Positions 55,701 through 63,286 are shown, numbered from the stretch's first letter. The stretch: 64,000 nucleotides of DNA from JAAYCI01 sp964370045 (GCA_964370045.1 CAYJGZ010000007.1:44658-108657), one strand, 5' to 3'. The notes: a model not told the origin generated them from the sequence alone. Program-made: numbers and translations.

Positions 55701-56284
55701 TTCAGGCCGGTGTCCACAACAAAAGCATCGCCACTATCGTAATCAAAGCTTTCCAAAATTTCGTAAAGCGCATCTGTTGATACTTGACCGACAAGAAAAG
55801 CTGCGATAGTGCCACCTTTTTCGATAGGTGCGACAACCTCAAAGCCCACTGTGCCGTCAATTTCTGAAATATGCGCATCTACGATTAAATATTCGCCGCT
55901 TAGTGCGTCTGCAAATATCTCATGGTCCGAAAAATCAAATTCATCGCCGCTTGCCGACACACCCTTTCCATCAAGGTCTACGTAGTACAATCCGTCAAAT
56001 TTTTCCGCTTGAAACTGGGTCGACAAAAAGTCCGCCGCTGTATCCTCGCTTACCTCTGCGTCGGAAAAAGCTTTCGCAAGCGAGGATAAATCCTCGCCTC
56101 TTTCGGCTAAGCTTTCTTGCATTCTCAGCTCTACCTGCTCAACATTTTTTTCAAGCTCACTGCGTGTAGCGTCTAAAACAGCCTCGTCTGCCGAGTACTG
56201 AAACCAGTTCGCCAATGCGGCAATAAGCAGAACAACGGTAATTATACTTATTGTCGCAAATAATTTCGAGCTTAAAATCTTCAC
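52733..56284 (-). CDS. Membrane Cache-GGDEF*-EAL-PAS-GGDEF* c-di-GMP phosphodiesterase
   Basis: About 1183 residues. A membrane helix (about 9-27), an extracellular Cache-like sensor (about 30-285), a second helix (about 288-308), then GGDEF domain 1 with GADDF near 391 (degenerate), an EAL domain (about 490-745) with EALVRW, NCSR, ELTES, DDFGSGYSSL, KMDRSF and VAEGIET intact, a PAS domain with extension (about 770-880), and a final GGDEF-like domain whose signature is SNTDKF near 1093 (degenerate). It is expected to degrade c-di-GMP in response to an external ligand. GTG 56284 follows GGAGGAG; a longer in-frame N-terminus lacks conserved sequence. It is convergent with the preceding cyclase/phosphodiesterase. 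Confidence 0.88.
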   Translation of the reverse strand: MKILSSKLFATISIITVVLLIAALANWFQYSADEAVLDATRSELEKNVEQVELRMQESLAERGEDLSSLAKAFSDAEVSEDTAADFLSTQFQAEKFDGLYYVDLDGKGVSASGDEFDFSDHEIFADALSGEYLIVDAHISEIDGTVGFEVVAPIEKGGTIAAFLVGQVSTDALYEILESFDYDSGDAFVVDTGLNLFFSTGENHIGVSEIPQSDADEIGQDNIAMAQSNIASGQGGSFYYDYYGVHKTMVYLPISHTELALALNVESGTVNPHLSGAVNQLKFMCQLIFWVLVVLIVYIWVSQRHLLKKMQKTAYYDQLTGLSNMEKFKIDVEKALKQHPEKKYTMQKMDIAKFSAINELYGTEVGNKVLLTIADVMKDISANTEKSFICARVGADDFLMFAANGYLENEDTARYDSEKEFISLIPELLGYDFRFRYGRYFVEPGERDAMEIINKVTLAHNMARTHGYQKTWDYDDAYRQEIRHNAEINNKRKAALENGEFKVFLQPKFSVHEDKLIGAEALVRWIQADGSMIYPNDFVPLFERNGFIVELDKHILENVCMTIQKWMSMGFGAITVSVNCSRLNLVTPYFVEGIVAITDKYNVPHEYIEIELTESAAFGNEHSIQELFARLREHGFKISIDDFGSGYSSLGMLKNLHVDTLKMDRSFFVDGKSARRDDMLIDGVVKLAHNLGMYVVAEGIETKEQIELLRSMNCDAVQGYFYAKPMPISEFEQKYSGNMALDLHHGKQTLPLIHSINDAKFANSIVPCGILVSLMDENFTIVEANDGYFDIIGYSREEVRDIYKNSGMALIHPEDMNLARRYFIDNWRSDFTKRLEYACRVITKDKGCITIQTSCKVSQNENGEYRIYFSLMDVTIHSENLRRLKEEQNFNARIAGITNNAFFDYDMQADTIRFSKNFASRFDIPDVIENFLDSDLGQRMFSACVQALENRKLNKSSLPIGKSEGELCLSLPGGEPVWYLFSYEAMYNEDERRHKIVGKLTEAAGHKLEMDILKVKSEGKLLTNVYNKSATERYIRNYLKLAIPDNKTGAFFVIELGNFEQMCDELGASVGDECIKDVGTVLRNMFRSADLIGRSNTDKFFVLVNNYKTLDFAKRKALNLCEEIGKTYEKDGVSIKLSVAIGVSLYPEHGDTFESVYEKSLTALRQIKPTDKEKIAVYNEDEQ

Positions 56285-56469
56285 AACGGCTCCTCCAAGA
56301 GTAACGCAGCAGCGTACAATAATGCCATCTGCCAAAAAAATTATTACAAAGTATATGCAAGCATTGTAGCCTTCAAAACCACAAAGGCGCAAAGGGCGAA
56401 ATGCCATAAAAACACAAAAAAACACAGGATAAATAACCCATCAAATATGAAATGTGCATACTCGTAATA

Positions 56470-56498
56470 ATTTTATCAAAGTATGTCGAAAAAAGCAA
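56470..56498 (-). promoter_or_regulatory. Possible promoter of the Cache-EAL gene
   Basis: On the minus strand TTGCTT (56493-56498) and TAAAAT (56470-56475) with a 17-bp spacer; leader about 180 nt. Confidence 0.4.
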
Positions 56499-56577
56499 TG
56501 TTGAAAAAAGCAATTTTTAGAATATTTTTCAAAATAGAAGAAGCATCGTAAATATTTTTTCTTGTATATGTTGATGC

Positions 56578-56616
56578 AAAAACCCACAAAGGCGTGTATG
56601 CCTTTGTGGGTTTTTG
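56578..56616. terminator. Terminator hairpin
   Basis: AAAAACCCACAAAGGC/GCCTTTGTGGGTTTTT, a perfect 16-bp stem, placed after the GGGtGRT gene and its pseudogene on the minus strand. Confidence 0.85.
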
Positions 56617-56690
56617 TGTAATGTCGTTTAGTTTAATATCTCATCTGCTTGTGCGCAACGAAACTTTACATATTATCGAGCTACACCCCA

Positions 56691-56990
56691 CTCGCCGCCA
56701 CGGCACACGCAACAGCCCTGCCCACCATGGGGTTGTTGCCCATGCCCAAGGGTAAAAACTCATAGTTCTGATGTGCAGATTGTGCCGACAGAAATTTTGT
56801 CAGATTAGGCAAAAATCACAGGCAATACTTTGTGTATTACCTGTGATTTTTGTGACATATGGCGGAATTTATGCGGTGCAAGATGTGCGTCATGAACTAT
56901 TAGGTTTTGCCCCACCCATCATCTCCACGTGGGCAGGCACGCTACTGCTTGCCGCAAACTGTGCATCCCCGTGCATACGTCCCATGCTGT
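56691..56990 (-). pseudogene. Partial duplicate of the GGGtGRT gene 3' end, split by an inserted element
   Basis: 56915-56990 matches the intact gene around 57094-57169 with about three differences (encodes SMGRMHGDAQFA and SSSVPAHVEMMG). 56691-56748 matches the last ~20 codons (LGMGNNPMVG...CAVAASGV and a stop). Between them is a 163-bp insertion. The fragment lacks the 5' part of the gene and cannot be expressed as a full protein. It begins about 30 bp after the stop of the intact gene. Confidence 0.85.
56750..56912. mobile_element. 163-bp MITE-like element with long imperfect inverted ends
   Basis: The left end GGGTAAAAACTCATAG and the reverse complement of the right end GGGCAAAACCTAATAG agree at 13 of 16 positions, and similarity continues inward for about 25 more bases. 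The middle holds AAAAATCACAGG/CCTGTGATTTTT (about 56811-56853), a strong hairpin. No coding capacity. It is unrelated to the 161-bp family by eye. Confidence 0.7.
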
Positions 56991-57021
56991 TCTTGGGGAT
57001 ATGCGCAAACAGGCTATATTC

Positions 57022-58014
57022 TTATACCCCGCTCGCCGCCACGGCACACGCAACCGTTGCACCCACCATGGGGTTGTTGCCCATGCCCACAAGGCCCATC
57101 ATCTCCACGTGGGCAGGCACGCTACTGCTTCCGGCAAACTGTGCGTCCCCGTGCATACGTCCCATGCTGTCCGTCAGGCCATAGCTGGCAGGGCCTGCGC
57201 CCATGTTGTCGGGGTGCAGTGTGCGGCCTGTGCCGCCGCCGCTGGCAACGCTGAAGTACTTGTTGCCCGTCTCCACCGCCCACTTTTTGTAGGTGCCTGC
57301 CACAAGGTGCTGAAAGCGTGTGGGGTTTGTGCTGTTGCCCGTGATGGACACCTGCACGCCCTCCGCCTTCATTATGGCGACACCCTCCAGCACATCGTTT
57401 GCGCCGTAGCAGTTCACCGCCGCGCGCTCGCCACTGCTGAAAGCAGTTTTCTCCAAAACAACAAGCTCGCCTTTGGCGAAATCGTAGTCGGTTTTTACGT
57501 AGGTAAAGCCGTTTATGCGGCTGATTATATACGCCGCATCCTTGCCAAGGCCGTTTAATATTACACGAAGCGGCTTTGTGCGTGCCTTGTTTGCAGTTCT
57601 TGCAATGCCTATTGCGCCCTCGGCGGCGGCAAAGCTCTCGTGCCCGGCAAGAAACGCAAAGCACTCTGTCTCGTCACGCAGTAGCATAGCGCCAAGGTTG
57701 CCGTGGCCTATGCCCACCGCACGCTGCTCTGCCACACTGCCCGGAATGGTGAATGCCTCTATGCCCTCGCCAATGGCGGCGGCACACTCGGCGGCGTTTT
57801 TCAGCCCTCTGTTCACCGCAATGGCAGTGCCCAGCGTGTACGCCCACACGGCGTTGTCAAAGCATATCTGCTGAACGCCGCGCACAATGGCGTCCACGTC
57901 AACGCCCTTGGAAAGAAGAAGCTCCTTGCAGGCGTCCAAACTCTCCAATCCGTTGCTCTTCATGCACGCCTCAATTTTGGGCATACGACTTGCTTGGTTT
58001 TCAAAAGTTGCCAT
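57022..58014 (-). CDS. GGGtGRT protein
   Basis: 330 residues. The name-giving motif is present as GGGTGRTLHPDNMGAGPASYGLTDSMG (about 265-291). Other conserved blocks: ICFDNAVWAYTLGTAIA, SVAEQRAVGIGHGNLGAMLLRDETECFAFLAGHESFAAAEG. The function is unknown; in anaerobes it is regularly paired with a NifU-like scaffold gene, as here, which suggests a role in iron-sulfur or related cofactor metabolism. GGGGGAG precedes the ATG and the partner gene ends 18 bp upstream. Confidence 0.9.
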   Translation of the reverse strand: MATFENQASRMPKIEACMKSNGLESLDACKELLLSKGVDVDAIVRGVQQICFDNAVWAYTLGTAIAVNRGLKNAAECAAAIGEGIEAFTIPGSVAEQRAVGIGHGNLGAMLLRDETECFAFLAGHESFAAAEGAIGIARTANKARTKPLRVILNGLGKDAAYIISRINGFTYVKTDYDFAKGELVVLEKTAFSSGERAAVNCYGANDVLEGVAIMKAEGVQVSITGNSTNPTRFQHLVAGTYKKWAVETGNKYFSVASGGGTGRTLHPDNMGAGPASYGLTDSMGRMHGDAQFAGSSSVPAHVEMMGLVGMGNNPMVGATVACAVAASGV

Positions 58015-58032
58015 TTCGTCACTCCCCCTTTC

Positions 58033-58734
58033 TTATTCTTCGCGCGGGTCAATGTACTTCACCGCGCCGTCTTCTTGCTTAAATCTTCCGTATGTGCCCT
58101 TGTTCTTTTCGTACGCTTCGCCCGGGTCTTTGCCGTGGCGAATGTCCTCCAGCATCTTGCCAAGGCGCACAAACTCATAGCCGATGACCTCGTTCTGCTC
58201 GCTCAGCGCCATGCGTGTGATGTAGCCCTCCGTAAGCTCCATGTAGCGCACACCCTTTGCCTGTGTGCTGTAGATAGTGCCCGTCATGCTACGCAGGCCT
58301 TTGCCAAGGTCCTCCATGCCTGCGCCGATGGGCAGGCCGTCCTCCGAAAAGGCTGTCTGGCTGCGCCCGTACACAATTTGCAAAAACAGCTCTCGCATTG
58401 CCACGTTGATAGCATCGCACACAAGGTCTGTGTTGAGCGCTTCGAGCAGTGTTTTGCCGGGCAGTATCTCGCCTGCCATGGCGGCAGAGTGGGTCATGCC
58501 GCTGCAGCCGATGGTCTCCACCAGCGCCTCCTCTATAATGCCCTTTTTGACGTTAAGCGTAAGCTTACATGCGCCCTGCTGGGGTGCACACCAGCCCACG
58601 CCGTGTGTAAGGCCGGAAATGTCCGCTATCTCGTACGCCTTTACCCAGCGCCCCTCCTGCGGGATGGGGGCAGGCCCGTGGTTCGCCCCGTTTGCTATGG
58701 GGCACATGTGCTCTACTTCGTGCGTATAGCTCAT
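58033..58734 (-). CDS. NifU-like iron-sulfur scaffold protein partnered with GGGtGRT
   Basis: 233 residues. The central part (EEALVETIGCSGMTHSAAMAGEILPGKTLLEAL) follows the NifU/IscU N-terminal pattern with one clear Cys in GCSG, and WCAPQQGACKLTL supplies two more Cys. The C-terminal region (YGRFKQEDGAVKYIDPREE) is specific to this group. ATG 58734 has AAAGGAG about nine bases upstream. It is the first gene of a two-gene operon with GGGtGRT. Confidence 0.8.
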   Translation of the reverse strand: MSYTHEVEHMCPIANGANHGPAPIPQEGRWVKAYEIADISGLTHGVGWCAPQQGACKLTLNVKKGIIEEALVETIGCSGMTHSAAMAGEILPGKTLLEALNTDLVCDAINVAMRELFLQIVYGRSQTAFSEDGLPIGAGMEDLGKGLRSMTGTIYSTQAKGVRYMELTEGYITRMALSEQNEVIGYEFVRLGKMLEDIRHGKDPGEAYEKNKGTYGRFKQEDGAVKYIDPREE

Positions 58735-59105
58735 AACACTTTGCTCCTTTACCGTAGTTTTTTGAAGAATCACGAATCACATATACATTCCTATTATAAA
58801 GGGTATGCGGCTTGCTTTTCAAGTTAAATAAACGTGTACTTATACAAAACGAAGTAAAATCGGCAAAAAAAATAGCTCATACCGCACAAATGTTTGAAAA
58901 ACATCGCCAAAAAGATAAAAACATGTTTGATAAAAAGCTTTTTTGTACATATTTCTGTGTAAAAAAAAGAACGCACAAAGCCTGTGCGTCTCTCAAACAA
59001 AGCGGCGTATTTGTACACACCCTGCATATTCATATTGTGCAACTTTAATGCTATACTGATAGATAATTATATGTCTTGTAATAAATCAGGGTGAGGTAAG
59101 CGAGG
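58735..59105. other. Divergent intergenic region before rhuM
   Basis: 371 bp, AT-rich, without a credible gene. It contains a minus-strand terminator at 58961-58992 that has no gene upstream of it. Confidence 0.5.
58961..58992 (-). terminator. Orphan minus-strand terminator
   Basis: ACGCACA/TGTGCGT stem with loop AAGCC, followed on the minus strand by eight T. No protein gene ends here, so it could close a short RNA transcribed leftwards from the rhuM upstream region. Confidence 0.5.
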
Positions 59106-60095
59106 ATGAATAGCGAAATCATAATGTACCAAACAGACGATGGCACAACCAAGATTGATGTGCATATGCAGGATGAAACTGTGTGGCTGTCACAAGCGCA
59201 GATGGCGGAATTGTTTCAGACAACCAAACAAAATGTCAGCCTGCACATCAACAACGCTTTCAAAGAGGGCGAGCTTGATGAAATTTCAGTTGTCAAGGAT
59301 TACTTGACAACTGCTTCCGACGGAAAAAATTACAGGACAAAATTCTACAACCTCGATGTCGTTATCTCTGTCGGGTACAGGGTAAAAAGTATTCGTGGCA
59401 CACAGTTCAGAAGATGGGCGCTTGCTGTATTAAAGGAGTATCTCATCAAAGGCTTTACCATGAATGATGAGCTGCTAAAGCAAGCAGGTGGCGGCAACTA
59501 TTGGAAAGAACTTCTCGAAAGAATACGTGATATTCGCTCAAGCGAAAAGGTATTGTACAGGCAGGTGCTTGACCTTTATGCAACAAGTGTAGACTACAAC
59601 CCAAATGCGGACGAATCGGTGGAGTTTTTCAAAGCAGTGCAAAACAAGCTTCATTATGCGGCACACGGCAATACTGCGGCAGAAGTTATATTTAGCAGAG
59701 CAAACGCAGCGCTTCCGTTTATGGGGCTAACTGCATTTAAGGGTAATAGGCCTGTTAAGAGCGAGGCAAAGGTTGCCAAAAACTATCTTACCGAGGAGGA
59801 GCTTGCAACACTAAATCGCATAGTGTCTGCATTTTTCGACTTAGCGGAGCTTCGTGCCATGCGCAGAGAGCCGATGTATATGAAGGACTGGGCTGTGGAG
59901 GTGGATGACTTTGCCGAAAGGTACGGCCAAGGTGTTCTGCATGGCAGTGGGAACATCAGCAACAAGCAGGCCATAGCAAAGGCTGAGGCGGAATACGAAA
60001 AGTATCGCCGCTCGGAGGAAGATGTTTTATCCCCTGTGGAAAAAGCCTATTTGGACACTGTAAAAAGTACACAGAAAAAATTGGAAAAGAACTAG
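59106..60095 (+). CDS. rhuM: RhuM-family protein
   Basis: 329 residues. The RhuM (virulence_RhuM) fold is clear: VWLSQAQMAELFQTTKQNVSLHINNAFKEGEL, YNLDVVISVGYRVKSIRGTQFRRWALAVLKEYLIKGF, LYRQVLDLYATSVDYNPNADESVEFFKAVQNKLHYAAHG and LTEEELATLNRIVSAFFDLAE. RhuM genes are often found near toxin/Fic-like or mobile DNA and their biochemical role is not established. Its TAG stop (60093-60095) is formed by the TA flank plus the first base of the 161-bp element, so a few C-terminal residues may have been lost. Confidence 0.88.
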   Translation: MNSEIIMYQTDDGTTKIDVHMQDETVWLSQAQMAELFQTTKQNVSLHINNAFKEGELDEISVVKDYLTTASDGKNYRTKFYNLDVVISVGYRVKSIRGTQFRRWALAVLKEYLIKGFTMNDELLKQAGGGNYWKELLERIRDIRSSEKVLYRQVLDLYATSVDYNPNADESVEFFKAVQNKLHYAAHGNTAAEVIFSRANAALPFMGLTAFKGNRPVKSEAKVAKNYLTEEELATLNRIVSAFFDLAELRAMRREPMYMKDWAVEVDDFAERYGQGVLHGSGNISNKQAIAKAEAEYEKYRRSEEDVLSPVEKAYLDTVKSTQKKLEKN

Positions 60096-60257
60096 ATAGT
60101 GTGGACACGAGTGTTCAGTCGAGTTATTTTGGCAATTTTTTCGCCATACTTTGCCCGCAAAACTCGCATTCCACAAAGGAGTGCATCGTTTTTCCGCCTC
60201 GTCTTGCAAAAAAATTGCTCAAAATCCCTGCGATTCAACTCATGTCCACACTATCTA
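60093..60257. mobile_element. 161-bp MITE-like inverted-repeat element, copy 3
   Basis: GATAGTGTG...CACACTATC at 60095-60255, with TA on both flanks. It sits exactly between the convergent rhuM and lipoprotein genes and supplies the TAG stop of each from its two ends. Confidence 0.85.
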
Positions 60258-60746
60258 AGGCAAAACCGTAACGTCCTCCGTCACAACACGGTAAAATTCA
60301 AGGCCGCCTATCTCCGCCCTTTCAAACGTGCCCACAATCTCGATAATCTCATTCTGTGCAGGATAAGTGGCCGCCCCCTCGGCGACAATCTCTATACCCT
60401 GCGGGCAACATCCCGTGGCATCGTTTATTATTATATAGTGCTGCTGGGTTTCTATCTGTTCAAAATATTTGGAGTAGTACTCCCCGTACATCTTAAACAC
60501 CTTGCCCACATACGCATCGGGGTTCCACATCATGTCCAGCACCTGCGCCGTCACTATGGTGTCGCTCATGGTGGTAAAGTCGAAGTCTATCCCATCCGCA
60601 GAGGGTGGCTCATCCGCCTGCAGGTAATCCTCCCGTGTGGGCGCCGCCGGCGGTAGCTCCGCACCCGGCTGTGCGGATATAGCATCGCATCCGCTGAGTG
60701 CTATGAGCAAAATGCCGCCCATCAAAATACAAGACAGCTTTTTCAT
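60255..60746 (-). CDS. Zinc-operon lipoprotein of unknown function
   Basis: 163 residues. Lipobox LSGC follows a short signal peptide. The mature domain (FKMYGEYYSKYFEQIETQQHYIIINDATGCCPQGIEIVAEG) has a vicinal Cys pair in a beta-rich, OB-like fold, similar in pattern to domains of TIGR03943-type proteins; a metal role is plausible. ATGA overlap with znuB indicates coupling. Its TAG stop comes from the border of the 161-bp element. Confidence 0.75.
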   Translation of the reverse strand: MKKLSCILMGGILLIALSGCDAISAQPGAELPPAAPTREDYLQADEPPSADGIDFDFTTMSDTIVTAQVLDMMWNPDAYVGKVFKMYGEYYSKYFEQIETQQHYIIINDATGCCPQGIEIVAEGAATYPAQNEIIEIVGTFERAEIGGLEFYRVVTEDVTVLP

Positions 60747-61594
60747 GCAAAAGACCTTACCTTTCCTACTAAACAGCTTAGCCCAAACACAACAATATTC
60801 ACAACCACAATGCTGGAGCCTGTGGGCGTGCCGAAAACAATGGACACCAAAAGCCCCATCAGCGCGCAAAACACCGCCACCACCGCCGAGGTGAGCGTGA
60901 CCGCCCTAAAGCTGCGAAACATGCGCATGGCAGACATGGCAGGGAACACCACCAGCGCCGAAACGAGCAGCGAGCCCACAAGGTTCATCGCCAGCACTAT
61001 GACAGCCGCAATAATTACCGCAATCATAAGGTTGTACGCCTCGGTGTTCATTCCGGTCGCTTTGGAGAATGTCTCATCAAAGGTGACGGAGAATATCCTA
61101 TTGTAAAAGAGGATAAAAAAGCCCAGGACCAAGGCTGCGAGCGCAAGGCACATCCACACGTCTATGGGTGTCAGCGTAAGTATGGACACCGAGCCGAACA
61201 GCGTGATGCACACATCGCTTGAAATGTTGGAGGAGACGGGGAACACGTTCATAATAAGGTAGCCCACCGCCAGCGCCCCCACCGACATCATGGCTATGGC
61301 GGCATCGCCCCTTGTTTTTGCGCTTTTGCCCCGCCGCAAAAGCAGTATGGCGCACAACGCCGTCACGGGGAACACCAGCCACATTTCGCCCACTGTTATG
61401 TTCAAAACGCTCGCCACCGATATAACGCCGAACGCTATGTGCGACAGCCCGTCGCTTATGTAGGAAAATCGTTTTAGCACCAGCGTAACGCCGAGTAGCG
61501 AGGCGCACAACGCTATCAAAATGCCCACTATGAATGCACGCCACACAAATGCGTGCGAAAAGGCGGAGATGAGGTTTTGCAGTATCTGCTCCAT
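60743..61594 (-). CDS. znuB: Zinc/manganese ABC transporter permease ZnuB-like
   Basis: 283 residues with eight or so membrane helices of the ABC-3 family: GVTLVLKRFSYISDGLSHIAFGVI, ISSDVCITLFGSVSILT, VTFDETFSKATGMNTEAYNLM and AMNLVGSLLVSALVVFPAMSAMRMF. It forms the membrane channel for a Zn2+ or Mn2+ importer. It starts two bases after the znuC stop and overlaps the lipoprotein gene downstream. Confidence 0.9.
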   Translation of the reverse strand: MEQILQNLISAFSHAFVWRAFIVGILIALCASLLGVTLVLKRFSYISDGLSHIAFGVISVASVLNITVGEMWLVFPVTALCAILLLRRGKSAKTRGDAAIAMMSVGALAVGYLIMNVFPVSSNISSDVCITLFGSVSILTLTPIDVWMCLALAALVLGFFILFYNRIFSVTFDETFSKATGMNTEAYNLMIAVIIAAVIVLAMNLVGSLLVSALVVFPAMSAMRMFRSFRAVTLTSAVVAVFCALMGLLVSIVFGTPTGSSIVVVNIVVFGLSCLVGKVRSFA

Positions 61595-61596
61595 GG

Positions 61597-62978
61597 CTAT
61601 GCTCCCCCTCTCGCATCGTCCTGTGGGTGTTGCGCACACTGTTCGCCGTACTGCGCCGCTTGGTATGTCGCCCCATGCGGATACTGTGCACCCTGCGCCT
61701 GCGCATCGCCTTGTGGGTATTGCGCACACTGTTCGCCGTACTGCGACGCTTGGTATGTCGCCCCATGCGGATACTGTGCACCCTGCGCCTGCGCATCGCC
61801 TTGTGGGTATTGCGCACACTGTTCGCCGTACTGCGCCGCTTGGTATGTCGCCCCATGCGGATACTGTGCACCCTGCGCCTGCGCATCGCCTNNNNNNNNN
61901 NNNNNNNNNNNNNNNNNNNNNNNNNNNNNNNNNNNNNNNNNNNNNNNNNNNNNNNNNNNNNNNNNNNNNNNNNNNNNNNNNNNNNNNNNNNCGCTTGGTA
62001 TGTCGCCCCATGCGGATACTGTGCACCCTGCGCCTGCGCATCGCCTTGTGGGTATTGCGCACACTGTTCGCCGTACTGCGACGCTTGGTATGTCGCCCCA
62101 TGCGGATACTGTGCACCCTGCGCCTGCGAGCATTGCGCATCGCCCTGTGGGTGTTGCACATGCTGTTCGGCATACTGCGCCGCCCCGGGCGGCGGTGAAT
62201 ATACTCCCTGCGCCTGCGCATCGCCCTGCGGATATTGTGCGCCGCTTTGCAGGGCATCGCCGCTCATTGGCACACTTCCTGCGTGCGGCGCACATGCGCA
62301 GTGCAATTCATGGCCGTGCATCGTAAATTCCGCCTTGGTGGAAAAGGTGCATCTATTTCCTATGCTTAAAACATGGCTGGCATAGGGGAGCACCTCCTCT
62401 ATGTCGTGCGAAATCATAATAATGGTCATGCCCTCGGCGTTCAGCTGCTGTATAGTGCGGTACATTTCGGCGGTGGAGGCGGCATCCAGCCCTGCGGCAG
62501 GCTCGTCCAAAAGCAGAATTTTACCTGCGGCGCACAGTGCCCTTGCCAAAAGCACCCTTTGCTGTTGGCCGCCCGAAAGGCGGCTGTAGCTTTTTTTGGC
62601 AAGCGCCCCCATGCCCAGCCTGTTTAGGTTTGCCCTTGCCAGCGCCTTTTCCCTTTTGCCGTAGAAAAAGCGCCTTTTCAGCCCCCCAAGGCACCCCGAC
62701 AGCACAATCTCCCACACAGACGCAGGAAAATCCCGCTGTATCTCTGTTTGCTGTGGCAGGTAGCCTATGTCGGAGGGCTTTAGCCCCCCTTGCATACTCA
62801 TCCTTCCGCTCAGCGGTGGGATAAGCCCCAGCATGGTTTTCATCAGCGTGGTTTTGCCCGCACCGTTTTCGCCTATGATGCACAGGTAGTCCCCTGCATT
62901 AAGCAAAAAGCCAATGCCGCTTTGCACCGCTTTTTTTTCATAGCCGATGCTAAGCGCCTCGCATATAATTTGTGTCAT
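61597..62978 (-). CDS. znuC: Zinc ABC transporter ATP-binding protein ZnuC with a 30-residue-repeat tail (interrupted by an assembly gap)
   Basis: The ATPase domain occupies about residues 1-215: GENGAGKTTLMKTMLG (Walker A), LSGGQQQRVLLARAL (signature), LLLDEPAAGLD (Walker B) and MISHDIEEVL (H-loop). Beyond it, FTMHGHELHCACAPHAG leads into a Gln/Gly/Ala/Tyr-rich tail made of 30-residue units (90-bp period at DNA level) each with one His and one Cys (core GAQYPHGATYQA, QYGEQCAQYPQGD). The 100-N gap breaks the frame; sequence on both sides is in register if the true gap is 35 bp plus a multiple of 90. The stop is at 61597. Such a tail is not part of the ZnuC family. AAAGGAG precedes the ATG. 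Confidence 0.85.
61612..62215 (-). repeat. 90-bp tandem repeat array in the znuC tail
   Basis: Near-identical 90-bp units (for example the 10-mer ATACTGTGCA at 61681, 61771 and 61861 on the plus strand), three before the gap and about one and a half after, then a degenerate unit. Positions differ mostly at one Ala/Ser codon. Copy number is unknown because of the gap. Confidence 0.9.
61892..61991. other. Assembly gap (100 N)
   Basis: Exactly 100 N inside the tandem array, a placeholder length. The repeat phase implies a true length of 35 + 90n bp. Confidence 0.97.
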
Positions 62979-62995
62979 TGCTTCTCCTTTGTAGT

Positions 62996-63105
62996 TATAG
63001 CGTGGGCATGAGCTGAATCGCAGAGATTTTGAGCAATTTTTTCGTAAGACACGGCGGAAAAATCGCCAAAATAACTCGACTGAACACTCGTGTCCACACT
63101 ATACA
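62996..63105. mobile_element. Internally deleted copy of the 161-bp element, copy 4
   Basis: About 110 bp: both ends align with copy 3 (GTGGGCATGAG at the left, CTCGTGTCCACACTATA at the right) but roughly 55 bp of the middle are missing. It lies about 18 bp before the znuC start, just ahead of its ribosome binding site. Confidence 0.75.
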
Positions 63106-63286
63106 GTGTGGTGTGTCAAATAATCGGCAGTGCCTTTTTACAAAAAAAGATACACCTCGCACCCCACACTATATATTGTAAAACAAAAATATGTTTAGCT
63201 TATGATGCACAAAAAAGCACCACACCCCACGATGGCACAACGCCACCGCAGGGTTTTGAAAAACAATTTTAATGCGTTAAATTTTG

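Noticed and set aside
58812..59048. 78-codon plus-strand gene before rhuM
   Set aside because: It overlaps a terminator hairpin and lacks a ribosome binding site.
61521..62385. Plus-strand Cys-rich repeat proteins across the 90-bp array
   Set aside because: The period is a multiple of three, so any frame stays open; no start signals or domains, and the minus-strand frame continues the znuC gene.
60743..62978. Single large reading frames running through the N gap on both strands
   Set aside because: The gap was translated as unknown residues at an arbitrary length; the frames join parts of znuC and znuB in the wrong register.
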